DNA from: Gammaproteobacteria bacterium
GTDB taxonomy: Bacteria > Pseudomonadota > Gammaproteobacteria > Eutrophobiales > Eutrophobiaceae
Length of the DNA stretch: 6,549 bases
Direction: 5' to 3'
Assembly: GCA_014239225.1 (NCBI GenBank)
Contig: JAAZZI010000042.1
Span: 1-6,549, forward strand
Made by a program: the position numbers and the translations under genes. Within the stretch, counting starts at the first letter, position 1; the number at the start of each line of letters is the position of its first letter. The notes beneath the pieces were generated by a model. That model searched no databases. It saw only the letters and a list, made by a program, of their open reading frames with translations, and was not told the DNA's origin. Positions 1 to 6,371 of the stretch are shown in pieces.

Positions 1-35
1 CGCCCTTTAGTCTTTATTTTTAATTCTACTTCTAA

Positions 36-227
36 TGTCTCTCTTCTCTTATTTTTATCCAATTTTATCAGTTGAGAACATATACTTTATTTCAATTAAT
101 GAAAATTTTAAAAAGCTTACCAAAGTTAGAAATTATTAGTGTTTATGACGAGTATTATGATTTGTCAAATCCTATAACGCTCAATTCAGGATCTGATTAT
201 GCTGTTTTATTACTACGTAAAAAATAA
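36..227 (+). pseudogene. 3' remnant of a possible SAM-dependent methyltransferase gene
   Basis: The frame is open from position 36 (after TAA stops at 21-23 and 33-35) to a TAA at 225-227. An ATG at 99 would give a 42-residue peptide. The tail contains LPKLEIISVYDEYYDLSNP and ends SGSDYAVLLLRKK. A YAVLLLRKK-type last strand after an 'I-I-x-V' strand resembles the C-terminus of class I SAM-dependent methyltransferases; this is pattern recognition, not a proven match. Upstream, frame 1 (positions 1-72) reads RPLVFIFNSTSN, which could be the preceding strand of the same fold. A frameshift somewhere in 36-72 would join the two, but the T-rich sequence makes this uncertain. The gene therefore looks broken, or its 5' part lies outside the window in a disrupted frame. 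It converges on the minus-strand block. Confidence 0.35.
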
Positions 228-235
228 TATTTTTT

Positions 236-264
236 ATATCTAAGATTATCATAGATATTTTTTT
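236..264 (+). terminator. Weak hairpin plus T-run at a convergent junction
   Basis: ATATCTA (236-242) and TAGATAT (252-258) form a 7-bp inverted repeat with a 9-nt loop. A run of seven T residues follows on the plus strand (258-264). This is the layout of an intrinsic terminator for the gene ending at 227, but the stem has a single G-C pair and would be unstable. The right arm lies inside the last codons of the convergent minus-strand gene. Just outside, at about 219-235, is a second A-run/T-run inverted repeat that could serve the minus strand. Confidence 0.35.
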
Positions 265-833
265 GAAGAGTACCATGTAAGAATCGCAAAAATAGGTGCC
301 CCAAAAGAGGCGCCAATAAGAAATGGTAAATGCCAGTTTAACCAGACGACTGGGGCGAAGAGATATAAAATATCATCAAAATCGAATCCAGCAATACCTG
401 GATAAGCTTTCCCCCCAGTATTCTTTTTTTTCTGGTCAATAATTTCAGCATATATCCCAGTAAAAAAAACACCAACTGCAGCGCTGAATCCCATAAATAC
501 TGACCAGTAATTAGGTAGATTGTCTTGCAGGTTTATTCCTATTGCTATAAAGAAGAGCGCTGTAACAATTGTATCGGAGTAGTAATCAAATTTATGACCC
601 CACTCACTAGTTTTACCCGAAACTCTAGCAAGCTCACCATCGGCACGGTCAAGAAAAGTGGATAGTATCCAAAAAATACCACCTATAAGATTTATTTTTA
701 ATGCAAAAGCAACACATGCAACTACCCCTGTGATTAGACGAATTATTGTTACATGATTAGGAGAGACTGATGTATTCACTAATGGAAGAATACAAACACG
801 AGCAATTTTATGTGTCCAGGAATCACCAATCAT
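249..833 (-). CDS. CDP-alcohol phosphatidyltransferase family protein (paralogue 1)
   Basis: This 194-residue integral membrane enzyme should transfer a phospho-alcohol group from a CDP-activated substrate to an acceptor alcohol in the membrane. The family signature D-x2-DG-x2-AR-x8-G-x3-D-x3-D is complete: D62, D65, G66, A69, R70, G79, D83 and D87, with the aspartates expected to bind metal and catalyse transfer. An N-terminal SPNHVT motif (residues 24-29), typical of the family, precedes the first membrane segment. Several hydrophobic segments follow, with a charged loop at about 130-142. The ATG at 833 lies only 2 nt after the hpnK stop and has no clear Shine-Dalgarno sequence, so translational coupling to hpnK is likely. 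It is the last gene of the hpnI-J-K block. The substrates cannot be told from the sequence. No nucleotidyltransferase domain is fused to it. Confidence 0.88.
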   Translation of the reverse strand: MIGDSWTHKIARVCILPLVNTSVSPNHVTIIRLITGVVACVAFALKINLIGGIFWILSTFLDRADGELARVSGKTSEWGHKFDYYSDTIVTALFFIAIGINLQDNLPNYWSVFMGFSAAVGVFFTGIYAEIIDQKKKNTGGKAYPGIAGFDFDDILYLFAPVVWLNWHLPFLIGASFGAPIFAILTWYSSKKYL

Positions 834-835
834 TT

Positions 836-1685
836 TTATGAATTAAAACTAGAAAGTTCGATATTAAATTTATCAATAGTTCGTTTTGTGCGAGCATGTA
901 TTAGTGCTTTATATTCTGCTTCAAATTCATATTTATTTGATTCAGAATCACCACTATGATTATTTTTGGTGGCGGGATGCGTATAGATTTCAGTTATACC
1001 ATTAGTAATATGAGGGATAATGCGTATTAATTTTTCAATATTCATATGTCCGCTATCATGTAATCCATAAATAGTATCATTAAAATTAAGATTATTCTTT
1101 ATACATTTTTTTTTTCATAGAAAGCGTAAAGAGCATAAAAAATATCCACCGAAGATGACGTACTATAAATTCTTTTTTGTTATCAATAATAGAATTTAGT
1201 GGCGGTTCATTTGGAATACGAATTGCTGTTAAATCATAGTCGCGCCCTATCTCAATAATTAAGTTAAATACAGTAGGATGTAGATGCATATGGTTATGCG
1301 CATTTACATGGTCTAATTTTAAGCCAGTTTTTTTATATGCTTCAAATTGAGCACGAATTTCTCTCTTTAATTGCTTTCTTGCTTTAATATTAAAAAAGAA
1401 GTTTATGCCACTATAAAATTTATTTATCTGAAATTCACCAGTATTATTTACTAGGTTAGGAATTTCCGACGCAGGCAATTCTGCTATTCCATTACTTAGA
1501 ACCAGATGTAAGCCTACATTTAATTCAGGAAGTTTTTTTGCATTCTCTATTGCATGATCAGCAGCAGGGGCAGCTACCATTAAGCTTGTAGTAGTGAGAA
1601 TACCTTTTGTGAAAGATTTTATTACGGCATCGTTTATTGAAATGGAAAGACCAAAATCATCACCCGTAACAATAAGTTTCTTCAG
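836..1685 (-). pseudogene. hpnK: Hopanoid biosynthesis deacetylase HpnK (YdjC/ChbG family), frameshifted, CTG start
   Basis: HpnK is a YdjC-type carbohydrate deacetylase that removes the acetyl group from N-acetylglucosaminyl-bacteriohopanetetrol. Reading from a CTG at 1685, the N-terminus is KKLIVTGDDFGLS with the catalytic DD at residues 9-10, then NVGLH (H60) and the metal-site region DHVNAHNHMHLHP (residues 125-137). The frame then hits a TAA at 1092-1094. In the +1 frame the protein continues without a gap: NNLNFNDTIYGLHDSGHM, then TEIYTHPAT (H236), to the stop at 836-838. Removing one A from the ten-A run at 1106-1115 restores a 282-residue protein, close to the usual size of about 280. 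As written, only about 197 residues would be made, lacking the conserved C-terminal third. Starting at the first in-frame ATG (1580) would delete the GDDFG motif, so that start is rejected. Whether the gene is dead, a sequencing error or expressed by slippage is open. Confidence 0.88.
1106..1115 (-). repeat. A10 homopolymer at the hpnK frame break
   Basis: Ten consecutive A residues on the coding (minus) strand, preceded by an in-frame ATG codon and followed by TGTAT. The two halves of hpnK are in different frames on either side, with the downstream half at +1. Nine A residues, or twelve, would restore the frame. Runs of this length are prone to replication slippage, RNA polymerase slippage and sequencing error. 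Confidence 0.8.
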
Positions 1686-3103
1686 ACCACATTCTCCCGT
1701 CTAAATAGAAATTTGAAAAATTCGATACCTTCTCGTAACCGACGTTTCATTATTTCCCAATCACCACACATCTCAAAAAATAATACAGTCATTTTTTTTG
1801 GTCGAAAATAGAAACGTTTGTAGAAATTATCAACAGCTTCAAAAATTTCTTTACTCGATAGGTGTGGATAGTTCAATACCGAGTGTTGCACCCCATCATC
1901 GCCAACTAAGTTTTCGTCAGCTACTAACCAGCCATTTTCAATCGCTTGTTTGTATAAAAGAGTGCCAGGATAAGCAGCAGGTAGTGACACTTGAATAGTT
2001 TGTGGATTTAATTCCTGCGCATAATTTATACTTTGCTCAATAGTCTCGATTGTTTCTCCAGGCAGACCGACAATAAATGTTCCGTGAATAAGAATTTTGA
2101 GTTTGTGACAGTCACTGGTGAATTGACGCGCTATATCAAGGCGGATACCTTTTTTAATGTTGACTAATATTTCTTGATTACCTGACTCATAGCCAACTAG
2201 TAATAGACGAAGCCCATTGTCTTTCATGATTTTTAGAGTTTCATAAGGAACATTTGCTTTGGCATTGCACGACCAAGTGATACCAAGCTTCCCAATTTCT
2301 TTTGCTAGAGCTTCCACATGTTGGATATTGTCCGTCAACGTATCATCATCAAAAAAGAACTCTTTGATCTCCGGAAAATTATCACGAGCCCATAACACTT
2401 CAGCGGCAATATTTTCAACAGAACGTGTACGGTAGTTGTGTCCAGATATTGTTTGTGGCCATAAACAAAAGGAACAGCGTGACTTACAACCACGTCCAGT
2501 GTAAAAGGACATATAAGGGTGTAACATATAACCATTATAATAATCTGACGTAACAAGATTATCTTTATATACTTTCGTTACCCATGGAAGACTATCCATA
2601 TCTTCAATCAACGCACGTGGTTTATTGTGAATAGGTTTATTATCTTTTTTGTAAGTTAATCCATCAATTTGTTCTAGTATTTTTCCTTCAGCTATTTCTT
2701 TTATTGTGAAATCAAATTCGTTTCCAGCAACAAAATCAATAGAATCAGAAGCTAAAATACAATGATCGGGATTAATAGCAACATGCGCACCACAAAAACC
2801 TATGATTAGATTTTGATTCTCATATTTAAATGCCTCAGCGATTTTGACATCATTTGAAAATGATGGGGTACTGGTATATAAAACCAGTAATTCATATTCT
2901 TTAGCCAGCGGTAAAATATCTTCTATTGTTATGCCGCGAGCTGGCGCATCTATTAAGCGACTACCTTCAACTAGTGCTGCAAGTTGAGCAAGCCATGTTG
3001 GGTACCAGAATGATTTTACTTCACGAGTGCATTGGTAACGTGAACCAGCGCCGCCGTCGTATCCATTATATGATGGTGGGTTAAGAAATAATGTATTTAA
3101 CAT
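1682..3103 (-). CDS. hpnJ: Hopanoid biosynthesis radical SAM protein HpnJ
   Basis: HpnJ is a 473-residue radical SAM enzyme. In the known pathway it rearranges the amino sugar of glucosaminyl-bacteriohopanetetrol to the cyclitol ether. The N-terminal half (about 1-150) has the cobalamin-binding-like fold region of this radical SAM group and opens with LFLNPPSYNGYDGGAGSRYQ, which I recognise as typical of HpnJ. I see no DxHxxG motif there. The radical SAM core follows, with the Fe-S cluster motif GRGCKSRCSFC (C206, C210, C213), then FFFDDDTLTDN (249-259), GYESGNQE (304-311) and GTFIVGLPGET (341-351). The ATG at 3103 is 31 nt after the hpnI stop and lacks an obvious Shine-Dalgarno sequence. The 3' end (TGA at 1684-1682) overlaps the hpnK CTG by two of its bases plus one flanking base (CTGA), indicating translational coupling. 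No frame damage is seen. Confidence 0.93.
   Translation of the reverse strand: MLNTLFLNPPSYNGYDGGAGSRYQCTREVKSFWYPTWLAQLAALVEGSRLIDAPARGITIEDILPLAKEYELLVLYTSTPSFSNDVKIAEAFKYENQNLIIGFCGAHVAINPDHCILASDSIDFVAGNEFDFTIKEIAEGKILEQIDGLTYKKDNKPIHNKPRALIEDMDSLPWVTKVYKDNLVTSDYYNGYMLHPYMSFYTGRGCKSRCSFCLWPQTISGHNYRTRSVENIAAEVLWARDNFPEIKEFFFDDDTLTDNIQHVEALAKEIGKLGITWSCNAKANVPYETLKIMKDNGLRLLLVGYESGNQEILVNIKKGIRLDIARQFTSDCHKLKILIHGTFIVGLPGETIETIEQSINYAQELNPQTIQVSLPAAYPGTLLYKQAIENGWLVADENLVGDDGVQHSVLNYPHLSSKEIFEAVDNFYKRFYFRPKKMTVLFFEMCGDWEIMKRRLREGIEFFKFLFRRENVV
1694..1698 (-). promoter_or_regulatory. Ribosome binding site supporting the hpnK CTG start
   Basis: GGGAG on the minus strand lies 8 nt upstream of the CTG at 1685-1683, inside the last codons of hpnJ. 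This is normal Shine-Dalgarno spacing. It supports initiation at the CTG rather than at the ATG at 1580. Confidence 0.5.
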
Positions 3104-3134
3104 CGCTTATTATATTTTATATAAATCAATAATT

Positions 3135-4361
3135 TTATGGTGTTAGTAAATCGGGAATTTTCTCAGTAGTGTTAGGATTGTCAGAGGATATTATTTTCTT
3201 TTCATGCATCAAACCTAAATGATCAACGACGAATGTATTGTTACGCCATCTCACTGAATTTCCAATATAACTAATAATCCTAATACAAAAGGATAATATA
3301 TCACGTAGTGGAATTAACCAAATCTCAGTAACTCTTTTTGAGTTAATCATTTTGTTTACGCTATTGTGCAAAAGCACCCTCAAGGAAAGCGTTATAACTA
3401 TTGGTAAATATAACAAAATTAAACTTTCTGCTGTAATGAATAGAATAATGCCGGCAAAAATACTCAATACAAGACTATCCGTTAGGAATGTAAGCGCATA
3501 ACCAAGTGGTTCTATTCGTTTTAATGTTCTTGCCCAGCGCAATTCATGCAATATTAAATTTTTAAACGAGGTTTCTTCTATTATATTTTCAATAATGTAA
3601 TCTGATAGATATATTTTATAACCAAGATTCGAAATTAACTTACCCAATATATAATCATCAGCAAGATGATTAGAGAATGATTCAAATCCACCAATTTTTT
3701 TTAAAATATTACGTTTAACAATCATTGTTGCACCAAGACAATATTTCATTGGTTGTAATATTCGGGATATTAGGACGGACGGTAAAAACCAGTTATTAAT
3801 AAACATAGCATTAAGTTTCGAGGCTATTTTATCATTAGCAATGCCATTATAAAGACAGGTAACGGCACCTATCTTTGTGTCAGTAAATGGGCTTATTACT
3901 TGAGTTAAAAAATTTTTAGAAACACGCATATCACTATCGGCAATAAGTATGTATTCGTGTTTTACATAAGGGTACATATTAATTAAATTTGATACTTTAT
4001 AGTTTGTTCCATGACGTTCAGTACTGATAATGTAACTTACATCTGACTTGCTAAATTCTTTTGCAATTTCTTCAACAACAGAAAGTGCTGGATCGTTTTT
4101 ATCTTGTATTCCAAATATAACTTGGTATTGAGGATAATCTTGCTGACAAAAGCTACGAAGATTATCTAACATGTCAGGGTCAAGCCCATAGATTGGTTTT
4201 AAGATTGTGACAGATGGATGAAAGTTTTCCATTATCGTTTTTTTATTTTTTTTGTAATTGAAATGATCAACAGCAATTAAGGCAAAGAAAAGGTATCCAA
4301 GAGAAAAAAACCATAAAAATACGGCCCCAATTAAAATTACATTAAGAAAGTCAATCTGCAT
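3135..4361 (-). CDS. hpnI: Hopanoid biosynthesis glycosyltransferase HpnI (ceramide glucosyltransferase-like, GT2/GT21)
   Basis: HpnI is a 408-residue membrane-anchored processive-type glycosyltransferase that adds N-acetylglucosamine, from a nucleotide sugar, to bacteriohopanetetrol. It has an N-terminal membrane helix (about 8-32), then a cytoplasmic GT-A domain starting at VTILKPIYGLD (51-61). Catalytic features are D142-S-D144 (the DxD motif), ADD at 234-236 and the LRWAR motif (274-278), which stands where GT21 enzymes have (Q/R)xxRW. GATMIVKRNIL (210-220) is also family-like. C-terminal membrane segments lie at about 291-332 and 346-366, followed by VRWRNNTFVV, typical of HpnI, and a short polar tail. 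The ATG at 4361 has an AAGG at minus-strand 4372-4369 with 7-nt spacing. It begins the tight block hpnI-hpnJ-hpnK-CDP-alcohol transferase. Confidence 0.92.
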   Translation of the reverse strand: MQIDFLNVILIGAVFLWFFSLGYLFFALIAVDHFNYKKNKKTIMENFHPSVTILKPIYGLDPDMLDNLRSFCQQDYPQYQVIFGIQDKNDPALSVVEEIAKEFSKSDVSYIISTERHGTNYKVSNLINMYPYVKHEYILIADSDMRVSKNFLTQVISPFTDTKIGAVTCLYNGIANDKIASKLNAMFINNWFLPSVLISRILQPMKYCLGATMIVKRNILKKIGGFESFSNHLADDYILGKLISNLGYKIYLSDYIIENIIEETSFKNLILHELRWARTLKRIEPLGYALTFLTDSLVLSIFAGIILFITAESLILLYLPIVITLSLRVLLHNSVNKMINSKRVTEIWLIPLRDILSFCIRIISYIGNSVRWRNNTFVVDHLGLMHEKKIISSDNPNTTEKIPDLLTP

Positions 4362-4368
4362 TTATTAA

Positions 4369-4372
4369 CCTT
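4369..4372 (-). promoter_or_regulatory. hpnI ribosome binding site
   Basis: AAGG on the minus strand, 7 nt upstream of the hpnI ATG. It is one of the few recognisable Shine-Dalgarno sequences in this AT-rich window and supports the 4361 start. Confidence 0.45.
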
Positions 4373-4443
4373 AATTTAGTTTTAAGAGCCTCAATAAGAA
4401 AAATCTAAAAATAGTGGGCTGGAAGGATATTTTTTTATTTATA

Positions 4444-4469
4444 CGCAAAGATAAATTCAAATTTTTGCG
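4444..4469. repeat. Inverted repeat in the hpnL-hpnI gap
   Basis: CGCAAA (4444-4449) is the inverse of TTTGCG (4464-4469). Read as plus-strand RNA, the stem extends to 9 bp (one G-U pair) around an 8-nt loop (4453-4460). On the minus strand it has one A-C mismatch and is followed by an A-rich stretch, so it does not look like a terminator for hpnL. It lies between the putative promoter and the hpnI start, where it would be in the leader. It could be an operator or chance. Confidence 0.3.
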
Positions 4470-4493
4470 CTTTCCCACAATTCCTATTCGCAC

Positions 4494-4522
4494 AATATAT
4501 TGATTTTAACGTATTAATGCAA
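4494..4522 (-). promoter_or_regulatory. Possible sigma70-type promoter for hpnI-hpnJ-hpnK
   Basis: On the minus strand TTGCAT (4522-4517) and TATATT (4499-4494) are separated by exactly 17 nt. The -10 matches consensus at five of six bases, the -35 at only three. It lies about 130 nt upstream of the hpnI ATG in a 208-nt gap that is too long for close coupling to hpnL. In DNA this AT-rich such matches arise by chance, so the call is tentative. Confidence 0.3.
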
Positions 4523-4569
4523 ATTTCGAAAATTATTGCAATTATTAAGAAAAAACATCTAAAAATCCC

Positions 4570-5544
4570 TCATGTTTTCTTACGTAAATATTTAACCTCA
4601 ACATGTTGCCAATAAAGTAATCCAGGGATATCAATTACTAGCTCTCGAACTCGAGTTGCCAAGGATAGTGCGAGCGAGAATTCAGGAGTCAAGCCAACTA
4701 AAATACCTAACATCAAGTAACCACCTTCTTGTACTCCATATCCATTCGGTATAATAAAGGCAAGGTCGGTAATGATCGAAGTAAGGCTTTTTAGCATTAA
4801 AGCTTCAATAAGGCTGATGGGATGTCCTAGTAAGTAGCAGGCTAGCCAGACCTCAGATGTTTGCAATATAAGTCCTAACGTTCGCCATAAAATAGAAATA
4901 ATAAATCGTTTTTTATTACCATAGATTTCTTTTACAAGCCCATCAACATCACTTGCTTTTAGTGTAATTTCTGCCCAATTGTCAGAGGTATTGAATTTAC
5001 CAACCATCTTTGCAAAAAAACTAAACAATCCAGCTCGTTGAAAAAAGATAAATCCAGCAATACCAATACCAAGTAATAACGTGCCTAGCATTAATAACAT
5101 AGCTAATTTATTATTAATTGCGAGATAGATTAGTAGCGCAGTACCAATGATTGCCCATGGAATAAGCGCGATCGCTTGGACGGTTTTATCTACAAGTACG
5201 GATGCACTAACATTGGCGACAGGTCTACCCCAAAGAATCAGCAAACGCGCTTTTGCAATTTCACCGCCAATAGTTGCAACAGGTAGTAAAGTATTAATTG
5301 CTCTTCCTACCCATAAGGCTAACAATAATTCTTTAAATGGCGGAATAAGCTTATTTGGAAAAAGTTGATACCAAGAAATTACTGCAATAATTAAACTCGG
5401 CAACCAAACAACTGGTAATAAAAGCAGTGAAAAACCAGATTTAAATAAGAGCCCAAATATCTCAGAAAAACCCTGCCAGAAAATAAGCAAGGTCAATATT
5501 AGGATACCAACCAGCAAACCGATGTAAGATAATATTCGAATCAT
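4570..5544 (-). CDS. hpnL: HpnL-type membrane protein (UPF0104 / LPG-synthase transmembrane family)
   Basis: This 324-residue protein is almost entirely hydrophobic, with about seven to eight membrane segments (roughly 4-24, 33-58, 121-142, 147-168, 214-238, 248-266, 275-296 and 302-312). It has the conserved WVGRAINTLLPVATIGGEIAKAR-type region (about 78-100) and IPNGYGVQEGG (265-275), both characteristic of the flippase-like domain shared by UPF0104 proteins and the transmembrane half of lysylphosphatidylglycerol synthase. HpnL is the hopanoid-cluster member of this family. Its biochemical role is not established; a transport or flipping role for a hopanoid or lipid is an inference. The ATG at 5544 has no clear Shine-Dalgarno sequence. 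It lies 208 nt upstream of hpnI in the same direction and may be transcribed with it or separately. The family assignment is stronger than the specific HpnL name. Confidence 0.82.
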   Translation of the reverse strand: MIRILSYIGLLVGILILTLLIFWQGFSEIFGLLFKSGFSLLLLPVVWLPSLIIAVISWYQLFPNKLIPPFKELLLALWVGRAINTLLPVATIGGEIAKARLLILWGRPVANVSASVLVDKTVQAIALIPWAIIGTALLIYLAINNKLAMLLMLGTLLLGIGIAGFIFFQRAGLFSFFAKMVGKFNTSDNWAEITLKASDVDGLVKEIYGNKKRFIISILWRTLGLILQTSEVWLACYLLGHPISLIEALMLKSLTSIITDLAFIIPNGYGVQEGGYLMLGILVGLTPEFSLALSLATRVRELVIDIPGLLYWQHVEVKYLRKKT

Positions 5545-5668
5545 GAAATTTTAATGTAATTAGAAAAATATAGTTAAATTACATGTTTTATTTTTGTAGA
5601 TAAACATTAGAATACCAAGCAGAGCTTTATGATACTAGGTAATTTATAAAACTGACATAATTGTTATT
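5545..5668. promoter_or_regulatory. Divergent intergenic region between hpnL and the second CDP-alcohol transferase
   Basis: These 124 nt separate two genes read outward, so both promoters should lie here. A plus-strand TATGAT at 5628-5633 is a fair -10 box about 40 nt before the ATG at 5669, but no good -35 box stands at the right distance. On the minus strand a TATATT occurs about 20-30 nt before the hpnL ATG, also without a good -35. No clear operator palindrome was seen. Confidence 0.35.
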
Positions 5669-6352
5669 ATGATTTCTCGAACAAAAAAATCATTGTCAGA
5701 TTTACTCCCCCTGATTAGGCATTTATCCTGTCGATTAACCCCTATTTTATTGGAAACATTTCTTACTCCAAATCAAATAACACTTTTGTCATTGTTATGT
5801 GGATTATTATGTGCAGGCTGTTTTAGTTTGGGGGTACATAATTTAGAAGTTATAGGTGCTTTTTTTCTAGTATCTAGTTATACCTTGGATAATTGTGATG
5901 GGGAGGTTGCGCGTATTAAAAATATGTCTTCCGAATTTGGAGCAAAATTTGATGACATGGCAGATTGGATGGTTGATGCAAGTTTTTTTGTCGCACTGGG
6001 ATATGGGGTAAGCCAAGTAAATGAGCAAGTTTTTTGGTTTTGGTTAGGCATTATTGCTGCGCTGGGCGCCTTTATTGATTATGTTGTTGATTTGCATTAT
6101 TACGCTAAAAATAAAAAGAAAATCGACGCAATAACAAGAGAAGAACTGGCTGTGGAATTTAAGCAGCCTCAAAATACATTAGATTGGCTAATCTATATAT
6201 TTCATAAATTAAGTCGTGCTGATTTTTGTTTTATTGTGCTGATATTAGCTATATTTAATTTGACTTACATATTGTTACCATTTGCAGCAATTGGCGCGCA
6301 AATATATTGGGTTACAGATTTATTTGAGCGAGCGAGAGGTTACCGAACGTAA
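5669..6352 (+). CDS. CDP-alcohol phosphatidyltransferase family protein (paralogue 2)
   Basis: This 227-residue integral membrane enzyme has the full family signature: D74, D77, G78, A81, R82, G91, D95 and D99, inside DNCDGEVARIKNMSSEFG and its continuation. A TPNQIT motif (33-38) precedes the first membrane segment, as in paralogue 1 (SPNHVT). Hydrophobic segments lie at about 38-56, 60-73, 100-116, 121-141 and 187-213. A charged insert at about 146-170 (KNKKKIDAITREE) makes it longer than paralogue 1. LSRADFCFIVL (181-191) occupies the place where paralogue 1 has DFDDILYLF. The ATG at 5669 has no clear Shine-Dalgarno sequence, but the frame upstream offers no better start. It is transcribed away from hpnL. 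The substrate is unknown. A phospholipid head-group or phospho-alcohol transfer linked to hopanoids is an inference from position only. Confidence 0.87.
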   Translation: MISRTKKSLSDLLPLIRHLSCRLTPILLETFLTPNQITLLSLLCGLLCAGCFSLGVHNLEVIGAFFLVSSYTLDNCDGEVARIKNMSSEFGAKFDDMADWMVDASFFVALGYGVSQVNEQVFWFWLGIIAALGAFIDYVVDLHYYAKNKKKIDAITREELAVEFKQPQNTLDWLIYIFHKLSRADFCFIVLILAIFNLTYILLPFAAIGAQIYWVTDLFERARGYRT

Positions 6353-6363
6353 GAAGATTCTTA
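6350..6363. terminator. Small palindrome at a convergent junction
   Basis: TAAGAA (6350-6355) and TTCTTA (6358-6363) form a palindrome with a 2-nt centre, starting on the stop codon of the plus-strand gene. The 19 nt between this gene and the convergent one leave no other room for a terminator. There is no T-run on either side, so this is a weak candidate. Confidence 0.18.
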
Positions 6364-6371
6364 ATATTTGC

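Noticed and set aside
836..1045. Separate small gene of 69 codons upstream of the CDP-alcohol transferase
   Set aside because: Its translation is the HpnK C-terminus, and the same frame extends upstream without a stop to the A10 run. It is the second half of hpnK, not an independent gene.
1092..1580. Stand-alone 162-codon gene starting at the ATG at 1580
   Set aside because: The frame continues 35 codons upstream through the family's GDDFG catalytic motif, so the ATG is internal.
1798..1998. Plus-strand open frame of 66 codons
   Set aside because: It lies wholly antisense to hpnJ, whose motifs run through this stretch, and its translation has no recognisable features.
2335..2556. Minus-strand open frame of 73 codons
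   Set aside because: It is an alternative frame inside hpnJ, overlapping the codons for the CxxxCxxC core. The hpnJ frame is clearly the real one.
5147..5368. Plus-strand open frame of 73 codons
   Set aside because: It is antisense to hpnL across its conserved GRAINTLLPVATIGGE region and has no supporting features.
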